The notes beneath the pieces are model-generated. The model searched no databases and was not told the DNA's origin. It saw nothing but the letters and a program-made list of their open reading frames with translations. DNA of 64,000 nucleotides from contig JAEEXE010000007.1 in the NCBI GenBank assembly GCA_016291375.1, positions 39,546-103,545 of the forward strand, read 5' to 3'. The translations under genes and the position numbers were made by a program. Every line of letters starts with the position of its first letter. Position 1 is the first letter of the stretch. Positions 24,585 to 33,611 of this stretch are shown piece after piece. The DNA comes from Butyrivibrio sp. GTDB lineage: Bacteria; Bacillota; Clostridia; Lachnospirales; Lachnospiraceae.

Positions 24585-25913
24585 TTATCTCTTCAATCCC
24601 TTAAGGATCTGAAGCATCTCATCAGATGTAGTGATCACGCGGCTGTTAGCCTGGAAGCCTCTCTGTGTTGTGATCATATCAGTGAACTCTTTAGCAAGAT
24701 CTACGTTACTTGACTCAAGGACTCCGGCAGTCATATATCCACCGTCATAGGTGATATCCATGATCTGCGCTGCTCCTGAATTAAGTGATTCTGCATAGAG
24801 GTTATCTCCAACCTTCTCAAGTCCCATAGCATTGTTGAACTCAGCTACCGCGATCTGTGCGATCTTCACTGTCTGTCCGTTAGAATACTTGGCATGTATC
24901 GAACCGTTGTCAGATACAGTAAGCCCTGTCATAGTGCCGTTTGTATAACCCTGATTAAGTCCGTACACATCTCCTCTGTATCCATATATTGATGAAGAGT
25001 GGTTGCCGTTTAAGCTGGCGTAATTGGAAGTGTTGGACAGATCTACATTGAGCGGTCCGATATTGGCCGCCTGTCCTCCAAACTCTAAGCGTACCATGCC
25101 GTTTGTCGCGCCATTGGCACTTTGGAGTCTTCCGTTTCTCTTATCATAAACAAGATCAATACTTGGATTGGTATTGCTTGTTATAATATCTCCGTTTGAG
25201 TTCTGTATTGACTTAAGTGAAAGATTGAAAGTATTGTCTTCATCATCACCGCCGTCAGTAAGTCCAAACTTAAGTGTATAGAAATCTCCGTCGCTTCCGA
25301 TAACTTCGATTCTCATGGTCTTGCCTTCATCGCTGCTAAGATCAGGATCGATGCTGTCAATATTTCCTCTGAAATATGATTCCGAAGTAGCTGTTCCTGC
25401 GATGGTCTTGGTATCATCTGAAATGAGTCTTAAGTTGGAAAGATTAACATTTCCACCTCTTGGAATATTACCATCTCCCATTGTTCCAAGAACATAGAAA
25501 CCATTGTTCTGAGTAACAAGATTTCCATCAGAATCTATTGTGAAAGCACCGTCTCTGCTGAAATTGCGGACAGGCGGATTTGTGCTTGCATCAGATGAAA
25601 CCACAAAGAACGAATCTCCTGTGATCATAAGGTCAAATGCATTTCCGGTTGTCTGCATTGAACCTGACTTGGATATATTTGTATAAATGGAAGCAACCTT
25701 GGATCCGAGACCAACCTGTGATGCATTTGTGGTCGCAACGGTATCTCCCGCTCCTGTGCCATTCCTTACCGTCTGGTAAAGAATATCAGCAAAGCCGGTT
25801 GCCTGTGATTTATAAGCAGTTGTATTAACGTTAGCGATATTGTTACCGATAACATCCATTTCAAGCTGGTGAGTTGTAAGACCGGCTACACCGGACCAAA
25901 GCGATCTCATCAT
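24585..25913 (-). CDS. flgE: flagellar hook protein FlgE
   Basis: The 442-residue protein has the flagellar rod/hook N-terminal signature (MRSLWSGVAGLTTHQLEMDVIGNNIANVNT, with GNNIANVNT) and a FlgE/F/G beta domain starting FDLMITGDSFFVV. The C-terminal motif SSNVDLAKEFTDMITTQRGFQANSRVITTSDEMLQILKGLKR is also present. The length fits a short hook protein. Subunits leave the cell through the flagellar export channel, so there is no signal peptide. It stands alone, with its own sigma-D-type promoter and terminator, which is unusual because flgE normally sits in the fla/che operon. FlgG or FlgF is the alternative, but at about 260 residues they are too short. Confidence 0.88.
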   Translation of the reverse strand: MMRSLWSGVAGLTTHQLEMDVIGNNIANVNTTAYKSQATGFADILYQTVRNGTGAGDTVATTNASQVGLGSKVASIYTNISKSGSMQTTGNAFDLMITGDSFFVVSSDASTNPPVRNFSRDGAFTIDSDGNLVTQNNGFYVLGTMGDGNIPRGGNVNLSNLRLISDDTKTIAGTATSESYFRGNIDSIDPDLSSDEGKTMRIEVIGSDGDFYTLKFGLTDGGDDEDNTFNLSLKSIQNSNGDIITSNTNPSIDLVYDKRNGRLQSANGATNGMVRLEFGGQAANIGPLNVDLSNTSNYASLNGNHSSSIYGYRGDVYGLNQGYTNGTMTGLTVSDNGSIHAKYSNGQTVKIAQIAVAEFNNAMGLEKVGDNLYAESLNSGAAQIMDITYDGGYMTAGVLESSNVDLAKEFTDMITTQRGFQANSRVITTSDEMLQILKGLKR

Positions 25914-26020
25914 AACGCACGTACCTCCAAATCCAAAAGCCCTTATAAGCTTCGGTTCGTTTTCTCTATCTGTGTACGTCCGTGTACTTCTAAAATCGGC
26001 ATGTCCTTTGCCGGAAAAGA

Positions 26021-26052
26021 GAAAAAGAAATAGCTACACTACTTGCTATTTC
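26021..26052 (-). terminator. hairpin with T run just after the flgE promoter
   Basis: GAAATAGC and GCTATTTC pair around a 10-base loop and are followed by TTTTTCTC on the minus strand. It begins three bases past the -10 element, so it would form from the very 5' end of the flgE transcript, and may be a leader attenuator or an end-protecting stem. Confidence 0.5.
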
Positions 26053-26054
26053 CT

Positions 26055-26082
26055 TTATCGGACAATTTCTTATTTTTCTTTA
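26055..26082 (-). promoter_or_regulatory. sigma-D (sigma-28) flagellar promoter for flgE
   Basis: On the minus strand TAAA and TCCGATAA are separated by 16 bases. The Firmicute sigma-D consensus is TAAA, 14-16 bases, GCCGATAA, so seven of eight -10 bases match. It lies about 140 bases upstream of flgE. Confidence 0.75.
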
Positions 26083-26103
26083 GCTCATTTCGAAAAAAAA
26101 TTT

Positions 26104-26146
26104 CAAAAAATAAGCCACGCCTCGGTAAGCCTTTACCAAAGCGTGG
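26104..26146 (-). terminator. terminator of cysE
   Basis: CCACGC/GCGTGG with inner GGTAA/TTACC forms a long hairpin and ends in TTATTTTTT on the minus strand. Confidence 0.85.
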
Positions 26147-26165
26147 TGTGTTGCAGTAACTGATT

Positions 26166-27068
26166 TTAATTTTTACTCTTCATACTAACTCTGCTACCGG
26201 CGGGAACAGAAGATGTGATAAAGGCGTTAGCTCCGATAACGGAACCTTTTCCGATAATCGTCTCTCCTCCAAGAATTGAAGCTCCGGAATATATGGTTAC
26301 ATCATCCTCGATTGTAGGATGTCTCTTGCTACCCTTAAGAGCCTGTCCGCCTCTTGTAGAAAGACCACCGATGGTAACACCCTGATAGATCTTGACGTGC
26401 TCACCGATAATTGAAGTCTCACCAATAACAATGCCTGTACCGTGATCTATCATGAGATACTTGCCCATTGTGGCACCGGGATGAATATCAATACCTGTCT
26501 TGGAATGAGCATACTCAGTCATCATCCTTGGGATAAGCGGCACCTTAAGAAGATAGAGCTCATGTGCTATTCTGTTGATGGTAGTAGCAAGAAGCCCCGG
26601 ATATGAAAGAATGATTTCTTCCTTACTGTAAGCCGCAGGATCTCCGTCATAGCAAGCCTGAAGATCAGTGTCGGCATATTCTCTAATCTTTGGAATCTGT
26701 TTAAAAAACTCATTGGTAATGCGCCTTGCACCGCAGTCCAGAGTTTCATCACTGGCATCAGCATACTCATCACTGTGCCTGAAAGCAATAGCGATCTGCT
26801 TCTGAAGATTGTATATAACATCCTCAACAACAATGGCTATCCTATTGTTGTCGTTGTAGCTCTTATACACCTTGTCCCTGTAGTATCCCGGATAAATGAT
26901 GCGGATAAGCTTGATAACGATATCCTTTACAGCATCTCTGTCAGGCTGGTTAAAGATGTCCATCTTATCAACATCTCTGCCTTTCTCATAATCCGCAAGT
27001 ATGATATCAACGATATCTTTTATCTCATTCTTGATAGTATTTTTTTCATCATTGCATTTGTAATCCAT
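26166..27068 (-). CDS. cysE: serine O-acetyltransferase (cysteine biosynthesis)
   Basis: The 300-residue enzyme has an N-terminal helical domain and a left-handed beta helix of hexapeptide repeats. IDIHPGATMGKYLMIDHGTGIVIGETSIIGEHVKIYQGVTIGG carries the catalytic His and Asp of the CysE family. It makes O-acetylserine from serine and acetyl-CoA. The N-terminal domain is longer than in the 200-residue Bacillus form, like the EpsC-type 300-residue variants. It has a consensus promoter and its own terminator, so it is monocistronic. No T-box was seen in the short leader. Confidence 0.93.
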   Translation of the reverse strand: MDYKCNDEKNTIKNEIKDIVDIILADYEKGRDVDKMDIFNQPDRDAVKDIVIKLIRIIYPGYYRDKVYKSYNDNNRIAIVVEDVIYNLQKQIAIAFRHSDEYADASDETLDCGARRITNEFFKQIPKIREYADTDLQACYDGDPAAYSKEEIILSYPGLLATTINRIAHELYLLKVPLIPRMMTEYAHSKTGIDIHPGATMGKYLMIDHGTGIVIGETSIIGEHVKIYQGVTIGGLSTRGGQALKGSKRHPTIEDDVTIYSGASILGGETIIGKGSVIGANAFITSSVPAGSRVSMKSKN

Positions 27069-27098
27069 TTACAATCTCCCCATTATGCGTTTTGTCTG

Positions 27099-27127
27099 AT
27101 TATATATGAGCTCAAAGCCCATGACAA
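27099..27127 (-). promoter_or_regulatory. sigma-A promoter of cysE
   Basis: TTGTCA and TATAAT are 17 bases apart on the minus strand, and the -10 lies 31 bases before the cysE start. Confidence 0.75.
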
Positions 27128-27155
27128 GCATAAAAAGTATGTTTATATTATTCTT

Positions 27156-27184
27156 TTGACATCTACATCATATGATACCATAAT
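27156..27184 (+). promoter_or_regulatory. sigma-A promoter of the dihydrouridine synthase gene
   Basis: TTGACA and CATAAT are separated by 17 bases on the plus strand, 41 bases before the start codon. It runs back to back with the cysE promoter. Confidence 0.75.
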
Positions 27185-27224
27185 AACCGTGGAGAAATAC
27201 AAGAAATAAGGAGATTTTTGCCTG

Positions 27225-28256
27225 ATGGCTTCTATGAAATACTATTTTGCCCCTATGGAGGGCATTACACAATACACATTGAGAAATACCCACCGCGCCA
27301 TGTTTGGTGAGTATTTGAGCAAATATTACACTCCTTTTCTCTCCGCTCCCAAGACCCGCAAGTTTAAAAAGAGAGAAAAGAACGATATACTTCCCGTAAA
27401 TAACGATATTTTTCCTGATTATACAGACAAGATAATCCCGCAGATACTGGCAAACAGCGCAGATAATTTTCTCTGGGCTGCAAAAGAGATTGCGGATATG
27501 GGCTACAAAGAGATTAACCTAAACCTCGGATGCCCCGTAGCCACAGTCGTTACCAAACACAAGGGCTCCGGTCTTCTATCTGACCCCGATTACCTCGATA
27601 ATATGTTAAAAGAGATCACTGCAAGCGATCTTTTCACCAGGGAGGATCATCCAAAATTCTCAATAAAGACAAGGCTTGGAATAACCGACGATTCTGAAGC
27701 AGACAAGCTGATGGAAATTTTTGCCCGATATCCCATAAGCGAACTCACTATACACGCAAGAGTCCAGAAGGATTTCTACCGCGGACTCCCCAGAATAGAA
27801 GCCTTCAAAAGAGCTGTAGAAGTCTACAGAGAAAATGGCGGAACCGCCGATATATGCTACAACGGAGATATCAATTCCATAGATGACCAGAACAGACTCA
27901 TGGATGAACTAAAAGATCTTTCCTCAGCAAGCGAAGACGCTCCCGGTATAAGCGCAATAATGCTTGGCAGAGGTCTTCTAAGTAACCCTGCTCTTGCAAG
28001 GGACCTTGCCACAGGCTCTTCCACTCTTACAGAAACGGAACTGAAAGAATATCTCAATATGCTATACAGTGGATATGAAACTTTTATTCAGGAAGACAGA
28101 AATGTCATCTTTAAGATGCTGGAGCACTGGGCCTTCATAAATTGCCATTTTGATAACAGTGACAAGTGTTTAAAGGCAATCAGAAAGGCTCGTAGCAAAG
28201 GCGAGTACCTGGCCGCTGTCAGAAACATTTTTTCAACCTGCAATTTTATTTCGTAA
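27225..28256 (+). CDS. tRNA-dihydrouridine synthase family protein
   Basis: The 343-residue FMN enzyme reduces uridines in the D-loop of tRNA. The family marks are all there: YYFAPMEGITQYTLRN at the N-terminus, the catalytic Cys in INLNLGCPVATVV with the KGSGLL loop, KTRLGI, and LTIHARVQKDFYRG. The start has AAGGAG upstream. The gene stands alone between cysE (divergent) and the ECF operon (convergent, stops only eight bases apart). Like many clostridial Dus paralogs it lacks a second tRNA-binding extension. Confidence 0.92.
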   Translation: MASMKYYFAPMEGITQYTLRNTHRAMFGEYLSKYYTPFLSAPKTRKFKKREKNDILPVNNDIFPDYTDKIIPQILANSADNFLWAAKEIADMGYKEINLNLGCPVATVVTKHKGSGLLSDPDYLDNMLKEITASDLFTREDHPKFSIKTRLGITDDSEADKLMEIFARYPISELTIHARVQKDFYRGLPRIEAFKRAVEVYRENGGTADICYNGDINSIDDQNRLMDELKDLSSASEDAPGISAIMLGRGLLSNPALARDLATGSSTLTETELKEYLNMLYSGYETFIQEDRNVIFKMLEHWAFINCHFDNSDKCLKAIRKARSKGEYLAAVRNIFSTCNFIS

Positions 28257-28264
28257 TTCTTTTT

Positions 28265-29092
28265 CTATATAAACGGATTATAGAATCTGCTTCCATCCAT
28301 GTATGTGATGAACATGGTAAGAACAAAGAATCCTACAGAAAAAGCTATCACTGCTATATCCGCCGCTTTTAATGGCTTTTTGGAATACCATGTTCTCTTT
28401 TTCTTTTTACCAAATCCTCTAAGCTCCATGGCATTACTCACTACGCCAATCCTCTCCATAGTTGAGAATAGAAGCGGAAATATGATAATCGCCGTGTTCT
28501 TGATCCTATCAAAGAGCTTTCCTTTAGAGCTCATCTCTATTCCCCTGGCTTCCTGAGCATTCTTGATCTTATGAAACTCATCCTGAATATCCGGGATGTA
28601 TCTGAGCGTAATCTCCAGTGCATAAGCTATGGTATACGGTACACCTATGCCATTAATAGATGATGCAAGCTCGCTGGGGTCCGTTGTTACCAGGAAGATA
28701 AACACCGAAGGAAGTACAGCAAAGTATTTGACAAACACGTTGAGTTCGTAGAAAAGCTGCTGCTTAGTAAGTGTGTAATCTCCGAAAAGATGGACTATAT
28801 CTGTTCTGCTTCCGTATATTTTGCAGCCCTCGTATGGTGAAAAGAAAAAGATACACACTAGGTTGATCACCATAAAGATCATAACCGCAATGAATATACC
28901 TCCAACCTGCTGCCATTTAACATCAGCAATAATATAAATGACAACGCCTATAGCGATCATCGTAAAAAGAACTCTGGTATCAAAAGTAAGGGCGCTGGTA
29001 AGGCACCACAAAATAAAAAATATGAGCTTGGTAAATCCACTAAGCTTGTGAACAGGCGTATTCTTTTTTTCGTATGAAATCATTTTACTCAT
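28265..29092 (-). CDS. ecfT: ECF transporter transmembrane protein EcfT
   Basis: The 275-residue membrane protein has five to six hydrophobic segments and the two coupling-helix motifs of EcfT: the first in KIKNAQEARGIEM (A-R-G) and the second in VVSNAMELRGFG (A-R-G type, here L-R-G). These contact the two ATPase domains. It overlaps the ATPase gene by one base, and with the S component forms a three-gene vitamin or metabolite uptake system. Confidence 0.9.
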   Translation of the reverse strand: MSKMISYEKKNTPVHKLSGFTKLIFFILWCLTSALTFDTRVLFTMIAIGVVIYIIADVKWQQVGGIFIAVMIFMVINLVCIFFFSPYEGCKIYGSRTDIVHLFGDYTLTKQQLFYELNVFVKYFAVLPSVFIFLVTTDPSELASSINGIGVPYTIAYALEITLRYIPDIQDEFHKIKNAQEARGIEMSSKGKLFDRIKNTAIIIFPLLFSTMERIGVVSNAMELRGFGKKKKRTWYSKKPLKAADIAVIAFSVGFFVLTMFITYMDGSRFYNPFI

Positions 29093-30801
29093 TATCTGCG
29101 CCTTCTTTCATCCTCTATAAATCTTGCAGCAAATTCTCCTGCGTTATCTATTTCGCATTTAAGGGATAGATCATAAAGAGACGTCCTCTTAAGATAAGCC
29201 CTGTCACAGACATCATTATTGGTAAGAACCTCTGCAGGAGCTGCATTCATAAGGAGTTTGCCGTCAGTAAGGACCAAAGTCCTGTCAGTATATTCAAGCA
29301 TCAGATGCATATCATGGGTGATCATCAAGATAGTTATAGGCATCTTCTGCCTCACTTCATGAACAAACTCCATAATCTCGGTATAGTGCTTATAATCCTG
29401 ACCTGCCGTAGGTTCGTCAAGTATAATAAGTTCCGGATTCATAACCAGTATGGAAGCTATAGATACTCTCTTTTTCTGTCCAAAAGAAAGAGCCGAAACC
29501 GGCCAGTTTCTATAGGGATATAGGCCACATATCCTAAGGATCTCATTAACTCTTTCCTTGATCTCATCCTCAGGGACACCTCTTGATACCAAGCCCAGAC
29601 TCACTTCTTCAAAAATCATGGGCTTACTGATCATCTGATTTGGACTCTGCATCACGTAGCCAATTCGCTCTCCGCGTTCCTTAATGGAAAGGTTCGCCAT
29701 GTCCTCACCGTTAAACTTTATAACGCCCTCATCAGGCTTATTAAATCCGCAGATAAGTGAAGCTAACGTTGATTTACCGGCGCCGTTCTTACCTACAAGA
29801 GATATCATCTCTCCCTTTTTTATTTCAAAAGAGACATCATCAATAACCTGCCTCGATTCGTCATAGCAATACTTAAGATGCGACACCTCAAGCAGTGTCT
29901 CGCTACTGTTCTCGGACGCAGGGAACTTGGCAGAATGATACCACTTTTTGACCTCGTCCTTGTATGGCTCAATGTCCATGGTCTCTATGTGCTGCGGATG
30001 AGTCTGCGGTGTAAGTTCACATCCGGCAGCTTTAAGTGCGGATATATAGAGCGGTTCTCTTATTCCGTTCTCTATAAGAAGATTGGAACAAAGAATCTCA
30101 TCAGGGTGCATATCAGCAACTATCTTTCCTTCGTCCATAAGAATGACTCTATCAACGTCCTTGTATAGAACATCCTCCAGACGATGCTCAATGATAACCA
30201 CCGTCATATCCTCATTGTGCAATATATCATCAATAAGTGAGATAGTTCTTTTGCCCGTAGCAGGGTCAAGATTGGCAAGCGGCTCGTCAAATAGAAGTAC
30301 TTTGACATCACATGCCATAACTCCGCCAAGAGATACTCTCTGCTTCTGCCCGCCGGAAAGAGCTCCGGGCGCATTGGAAAGAAAAGGCATAAGCTCAAGC
30401 TTTTGTGCCACTTCATCAACTTTTTGGAACATCTGATCCTGCGGAATATTGTCGTTTTCAAGGGCAAACGCAAGATCCTCTGCAACTGTAAGAGCTATAA
30501 ACTGACCGTCTGTATCCTGCAGAACGGTCCCAACAATCCGGGACATGCCAAAAACTCCGAGTTTGCTTGGTTCTTCGCCGCAAACTCGGAGTGTTCCGCT
30601 CATATCCCCCGTATATGAACAGGGGATAAGAGCATTAAGGCAATGTGCCAATGTTGATTTACCGGATCCTGACTGACCTGCGATCAGTATCTTCTCTCCG
30701 GGATATATTTTTAGATTAATGTTTTTCAGCGTAGGTTCCTGTTGCGCGCGATACTTAAAGGAAACATCTGAAAATTCTATAATTGGCGCATTTTCAACCA
30801 A
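29092..30801 (-). CDS. ECF transporter ATPase, two fused domains (EcfA1-EcfA2)
   Basis: The 569-residue protein is two ABC ATPases in one chain. The first has GQSGSGKSTL (Walker A), LSGGQKQRVSLGG (signature) and VLLFDEPLANLD (Walker B). The second has GKNGAGKSTLASL, LSFGQKKRVSIAS and LIILDEPTAGQD. The second signature reads LSFGQ rather than LSGGQ, a common variation in ECF ATPases. A linker of about 40 residues joins them. It powers the EcfT/S-component pair on either side; the fused form is typical of YkoD-like systems. Confidence 0.93.
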   Translation of the reverse strand: MVENAPIIEFSDVSFKYRAQQEPTLKNINLKIYPGEKILIAGQSGSGKSTLAHCLNALIPCSYTGDMSGTLRVCGEEPSKLGVFGMSRIVGTVLQDTDGQFIALTVAEDLAFALENDNIPQDQMFQKVDEVAQKLELMPFLSNAPGALSGGQKQRVSLGGVMACDVKVLLFDEPLANLDPATGKRTISLIDDILHNEDMTVVIIEHRLEDVLYKDVDRVILMDEGKIVADMHPDEILCSNLLIENGIREPLYISALKAAGCELTPQTHPQHIETMDIEPYKDEVKKWYHSAKFPASENSSETLLEVSHLKYCYDESRQVIDDVSFEIKKGEMISLVGKNGAGKSTLASLICGFNKPDEGVIKFNGEDMANLSIKERGERIGYVMQSPNQMISKPMIFEEVSLGLVSRGVPEDEIKERVNEILRICGLYPYRNWPVSALSFGQKKRVSIASILVMNPELIILDEPTAGQDYKHYTEIMEFVHEVRQKMPITILMITHDMHLMLEYTDRTLVLTDGKLLMNAAPAEVLTNNDVCDRAYLKRTSLYDLSLKCEIDNAGEFAARFIEDERRRR

Positions 30802-30805
30802 AGAA

Positions 30806-31363
30806 TCAGTCCTCCGCCTTTAGATTTGATGAAGTTCCAACGATTTTGGAATAAACGATCAGAAGAACTGTTCCAAGTACTCCAATGATAATAGCATTAC
30901 CAAGGAATGCAAAAAGTCCCTGAACAAATACCTTATTAACAGGCTCTTTAAAGATGATAATATCAAGAACGGGTGCAAGAAGTATCCAAGCGATGGCATT
31001 GGAAACTATCTCTGTAAGAAGGAAAAGAACAATGCTCTTGCCCTTGTTAAATCCACCTTCCTCAACTGCATACTTCTTGAAAAAAGCGCCAATTCCGGCA
31101 CCTACGATAATCTCAGGAAATACCCAGCTCCACCATACAGAGCCATAAAAGATTGCATCACCAAGCCAATGGCCGATGAATCCGATACCTGCTCCTACAA
31201 GAGGGCCAAATACTGCTGAGAAAAATGCAAGTATCGCCATTCTAGGCTGAAGTGCGGTGTTAGGTACGATCACAAGCGGTATCTGCACAGTTGTAAGAAC
31301 TACGAAAAGAGCTGTTCCGATACCCAAAGCAACTACTTCTTTAATCCCAAATTTAAATTTCAT
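30806..31363 (-). CDS. ECF transporter S component (UPF0397 family)
   Basis: The 185-residue membrane protein has about five to six hydrophobic segments and the UPF0397 marks FGIKEVVALGIGTALFVVL at the start, FSAVFGPLVGAGIGFIGHWLGDA and SVWWSWVFPEIIVGAGIG. It gives substrate specificity. UPF0397 members often pair with fused EcfA ATPases, and their substrate is not settled, so I name none. The start ATG at 31363 has GGAGG upstream; that GGA is inside a palindrome (31374-31400). Confidence 0.85.
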   Translation of the reverse strand: MKFKFGIKEVVALGIGTALFVVLTTVQIPLVIVPNTALQPRMAILAFFSAVFGPLVGAGIGFIGHWLGDAIFYGSVWWSWVFPEIIVGAGIGAFFKKYAVEEGGFNKGKSIVLFLLTEIVSNAIAWILLAPVLDIIIFKEPVNKVFVQGLFAFLGNAIIIGVLGTVLLIVYSKIVGTSSNLKAED

Positions 31364-31373
31364 ACACGTATCC

Positions 31374-31400
31374 TCCATGAAAAAATATATTTTTCATGGA
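31374..31400. promoter_or_regulatory. 27-bp palindrome over the ECF operon ribosome binding site
   Basis: TCCATGAAAAA and TTTTTCATGGA form an inverted repeat around ATATA. It could be an operator, or in the mRNA a hairpin that hides the GGA of the Shine-Dalgarno for the S component. Regulator unknown. Confidence 0.55.
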
Positions 31401-31477
31401 TATTATAGACAAAAGATATTATGCAGTAAACACATCAGCCTTCGCTATTTATGATAGCTAATCATAACATTTTCTTA

Positions 31478-33154
31478 TCATTCTCCCGCCACGTATTTGC
31501 TCTCAAAATCTGCAACAGGCATAGGCATATCAAAATAGTATCCCTGGAACATCTCACAGCCTATTTCTTCCAGGAATTCCAGTTGTTCCTTGGTCTCAAC
31601 GCCTTCAGTAATAACGCCCATTCCAAGCTCATGAGCCATGTCGATCGTATAATTGAGAATAACCCTTGCCCTCTTGTGGTCTTCTGTTTTCTTAAGAAAG
31701 CCCATATCAATCTTGAGGACATCAGCCTTGATATCTTTTAACATATTAAGGGATGAGTATCCGCTTCCAAAGTCGTCAATCTCAACCAAAAAGCCGCTGT
31801 TTCTAAGATCAAGGATAAGCTTGGCACACTTATTTACGTCCGTAGTGACAGCAGTCTCCGTGATCTCGATATTGAGCCTTGCGGGATTGATATCATATTT
31901 TTTTACCAGCTTGTCAAATTCCTCTTTGATATCCAGATAATAAATATCTTTGGGAGAAACGTTAACTGAAAGCGACAGTTTGTCCCACTTGGTACCCTTC
32001 CACTTGGAAAGCTGCGCTGCAGCAAGTTCCCAGATATATTTATCGAGCTTATATATAAGATCTGCCCTCTCAAGAACGCTTATAAAGACTTCCGGCTCGA
32101 TTACTCCGTTCTCCGGGTGAAGCCATCTTGCCAGAGCCTCAGCTCCGAAAATCCTGCCATCTGCGTAGTGTTGGGGCTGCAGATAGATGCCAAACTGCTT
32201 GTTGATAATGGCAAAATCAAAGCTTGAAAGAATCTCTTTTTCCAAAAGAGCGTTTATGAGCATGTCATCGTTGTACCATGCCACTTCGCACACATTGTCC
32301 CTCTTAATGGTCTTGCAAGCCATGTATGCTCTGTCGCACATAAAAGAGACGTCCATTCTCCTGTCATGAATCTCATACACCCCAAGCTGAACATGGATTG
32401 AATAGGTTCTGCTGGTAAGACGCCCTGCCCTGTCCTTTATAGATGAGATAAACATATTCTCATCAAAGCGGTCTTTTGGCATGCACAGCGCAAACTGATC
32501 TCCGTTGATCCTGCCATATACATCTTCTTCTCTCACCATCTGAGACAACATATCCGCCACATTTATGAGAATATCGTTACCCTTATTGAGTCCAAAGAGC
32601 TGATTGATCAGCTTAAAATCTTTAATATTGGAATAAACAATGATGTATCTGCGATCGGGGTCAGCTTCCTCTAAAAGCTTTTTAACAGCACTGACAAATC
32701 CCTCTTTGTTATAGAGCTTGGTTAGCTCATCATGAGTAAGTCTGTACTGTTCTCCAAGATCGTTGTCCATAGATTCGGAAACATTCTGTATGACATACAT
32801 GCCTCCGAGAACTTTGCCATTATCATTGAGAACCTTGTATCTGACGTGATAGAGTCTCTCCTTGTCTGATGACTTGTAAACCTTGCACCAGGAAGTAGTC
32901 CCTTCCTCAACTCCAAGGCTTCTCCTCCAAGCATCAAACGTATCGTAGAGGATAGTAAGATTATCTATTACACGAAACATGGTAAACGCCCGTTTATTGG
33001 CGTAAATACATCTTCCGTTATCATTAAGAAAAATAACGCCCTTCTCATCCTGCTGTATCCCGCAAGAGATTATCTGGGCCAGTTCCTCCCAGGAACTGTC
33101 TTTGTCATAGTATGCTGCTGCACCAAATAAGTTTTCAAGTTTCATGTTAGCCAT
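31478..33154 (-). CDS. GGDEF-EAL protein, probable cyclic-di-GMP phosphodiesterase
   Basis: The 558-residue cytoplasmic protein has a PAS-like N-terminal domain (about residues 25-130), a GGDEF domain (about 135-290) and an EAL domain (about 310-550). The GGDEF active site reads R-INGDQF instead of RxGGDEF, so cyclase activity is probably lost. The EAL domain keeps GAEALARW, IEITETAV, EIDDFGSGYSSL, LKIDMGF and VITEGVET, the metal- and substrate-binding residues, so it should hydrolyse cyclic di-GMP. No membrane segment is visible. It stands alone, 7.3 kb from the cyclic-di-GMP riboswitch of the pilus operon. Confidence 0.9.
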   Translation of the reverse strand: MANMKLENLFGAAAYYDKDSSWEELAQIISCGIQQDEKGVIFLNDNGRCIYANKRAFTMFRVIDNLTILYDTFDAWRRSLGVEEGTTSWCKVYKSSDKERLYHVRYKVLNDNGKVLGGMYVIQNVSESMDNDLGEQYRLTHDELTKLYNKEGFVSAVKKLLEEADPDRRYIIVYSNIKDFKLINQLFGLNKGNDILINVADMLSQMVREEDVYGRINGDQFALCMPKDRFDENMFISSIKDRAGRLTSRTYSIHVQLGVYEIHDRRMDVSFMCDRAYMACKTIKRDNVCEVAWYNDDMLINALLEKEILSSFDFAIINKQFGIYLQPQHYADGRIFGAEALARWLHPENGVIEPEVFISVLERADLIYKLDKYIWELAAAQLSKWKGTKWDKLSLSVNVSPKDIYYLDIKEEFDKLVKKYDINPARLNIEITETAVTTDVNKCAKLILDLRNSGFLVEIDDFGSGYSSLNMLKDIKADVLKIDMGFLKKTEDHKRARVILNYTIDMAHELGMGVITEGVETKEQLEFLEEIGCEMFQGYYFDMPMPVADFESKYVAGE

Positions 33155-33370
33155 TGTACAGTAATTCAGTTTCCTGTCCCATCATATTTTTTGAACAAAA
33201 ACACGTATATCTTGATACTACACCAAACTACTGTAAGTATACCATCTGCGGACCGTTTCCAATAGCGTTTTTTAGGGAAATTTAGACAAAGAATGTTCCC
33301 AATATATAGTCAGTAATGTCCATATAAGTTAATACAATGCAAAAGCCAATAAACACAAGCTAACAAATAA

Positions 33371-33395
33371 AAAAGCTCGCTGTAAGCGAGCTTTT
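33371..33395 (-). terminator. terminator of tRNA-Pro
   Basis: AAAAGCTCGCT and AGCGAGCTTTT form an 11-bp stem around GTA, six bases past the tRNA 3' end. On the minus strand the T run continues. Confidence 0.9.
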
Positions 33396-33401
33396 AAAAA
33401 G

Positions 33402-33474
33402 TCGGAGTGACGTGATTCGAACACGCGGCCCCTACCTCCCTAAGATAGTGCTCTACCAACTGAGCCACACCCCG
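33402..33474 (-). tRNA. tRNA-Pro (anticodon AGG)
   Basis: CGGGGTG pairs with CACTCCG (one G.U) and the discriminator is A, as expected for proline tRNA with a C1-G72 pair. The D arm is GCTC/GAGC. The anticodon stem CTATC/GGTAG encloses TTAGGGA, giving AGG. The T arm carries TTCGAAT. The sequence is 73 nt before CCA, which is not encoded. Confidence 0.93.
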
Positions 33475-33486
33475 ACGACGTTCTCA

Positions 33487-33515
33487 ATTATATCTCGTCC
33501 CAAATAGAAAAGCAA
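33487..33515 (-). promoter_or_regulatory. sigma-A promoter of tRNA-Pro
   Basis: TTGCTT and TATAAT are 17 bases apart on the minus strand, 12 bases before the tRNA. Confidence 0.7.
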
Positions 33516-33611
33516 CAACTTTTTCGATAAATTTTTCTATTTTTTGTAAAAATCGTTTTTACGTCCAACAAATGCCTGTTTTAACGCATCTAAGCCTTGT
33601 TGATACCTTAT

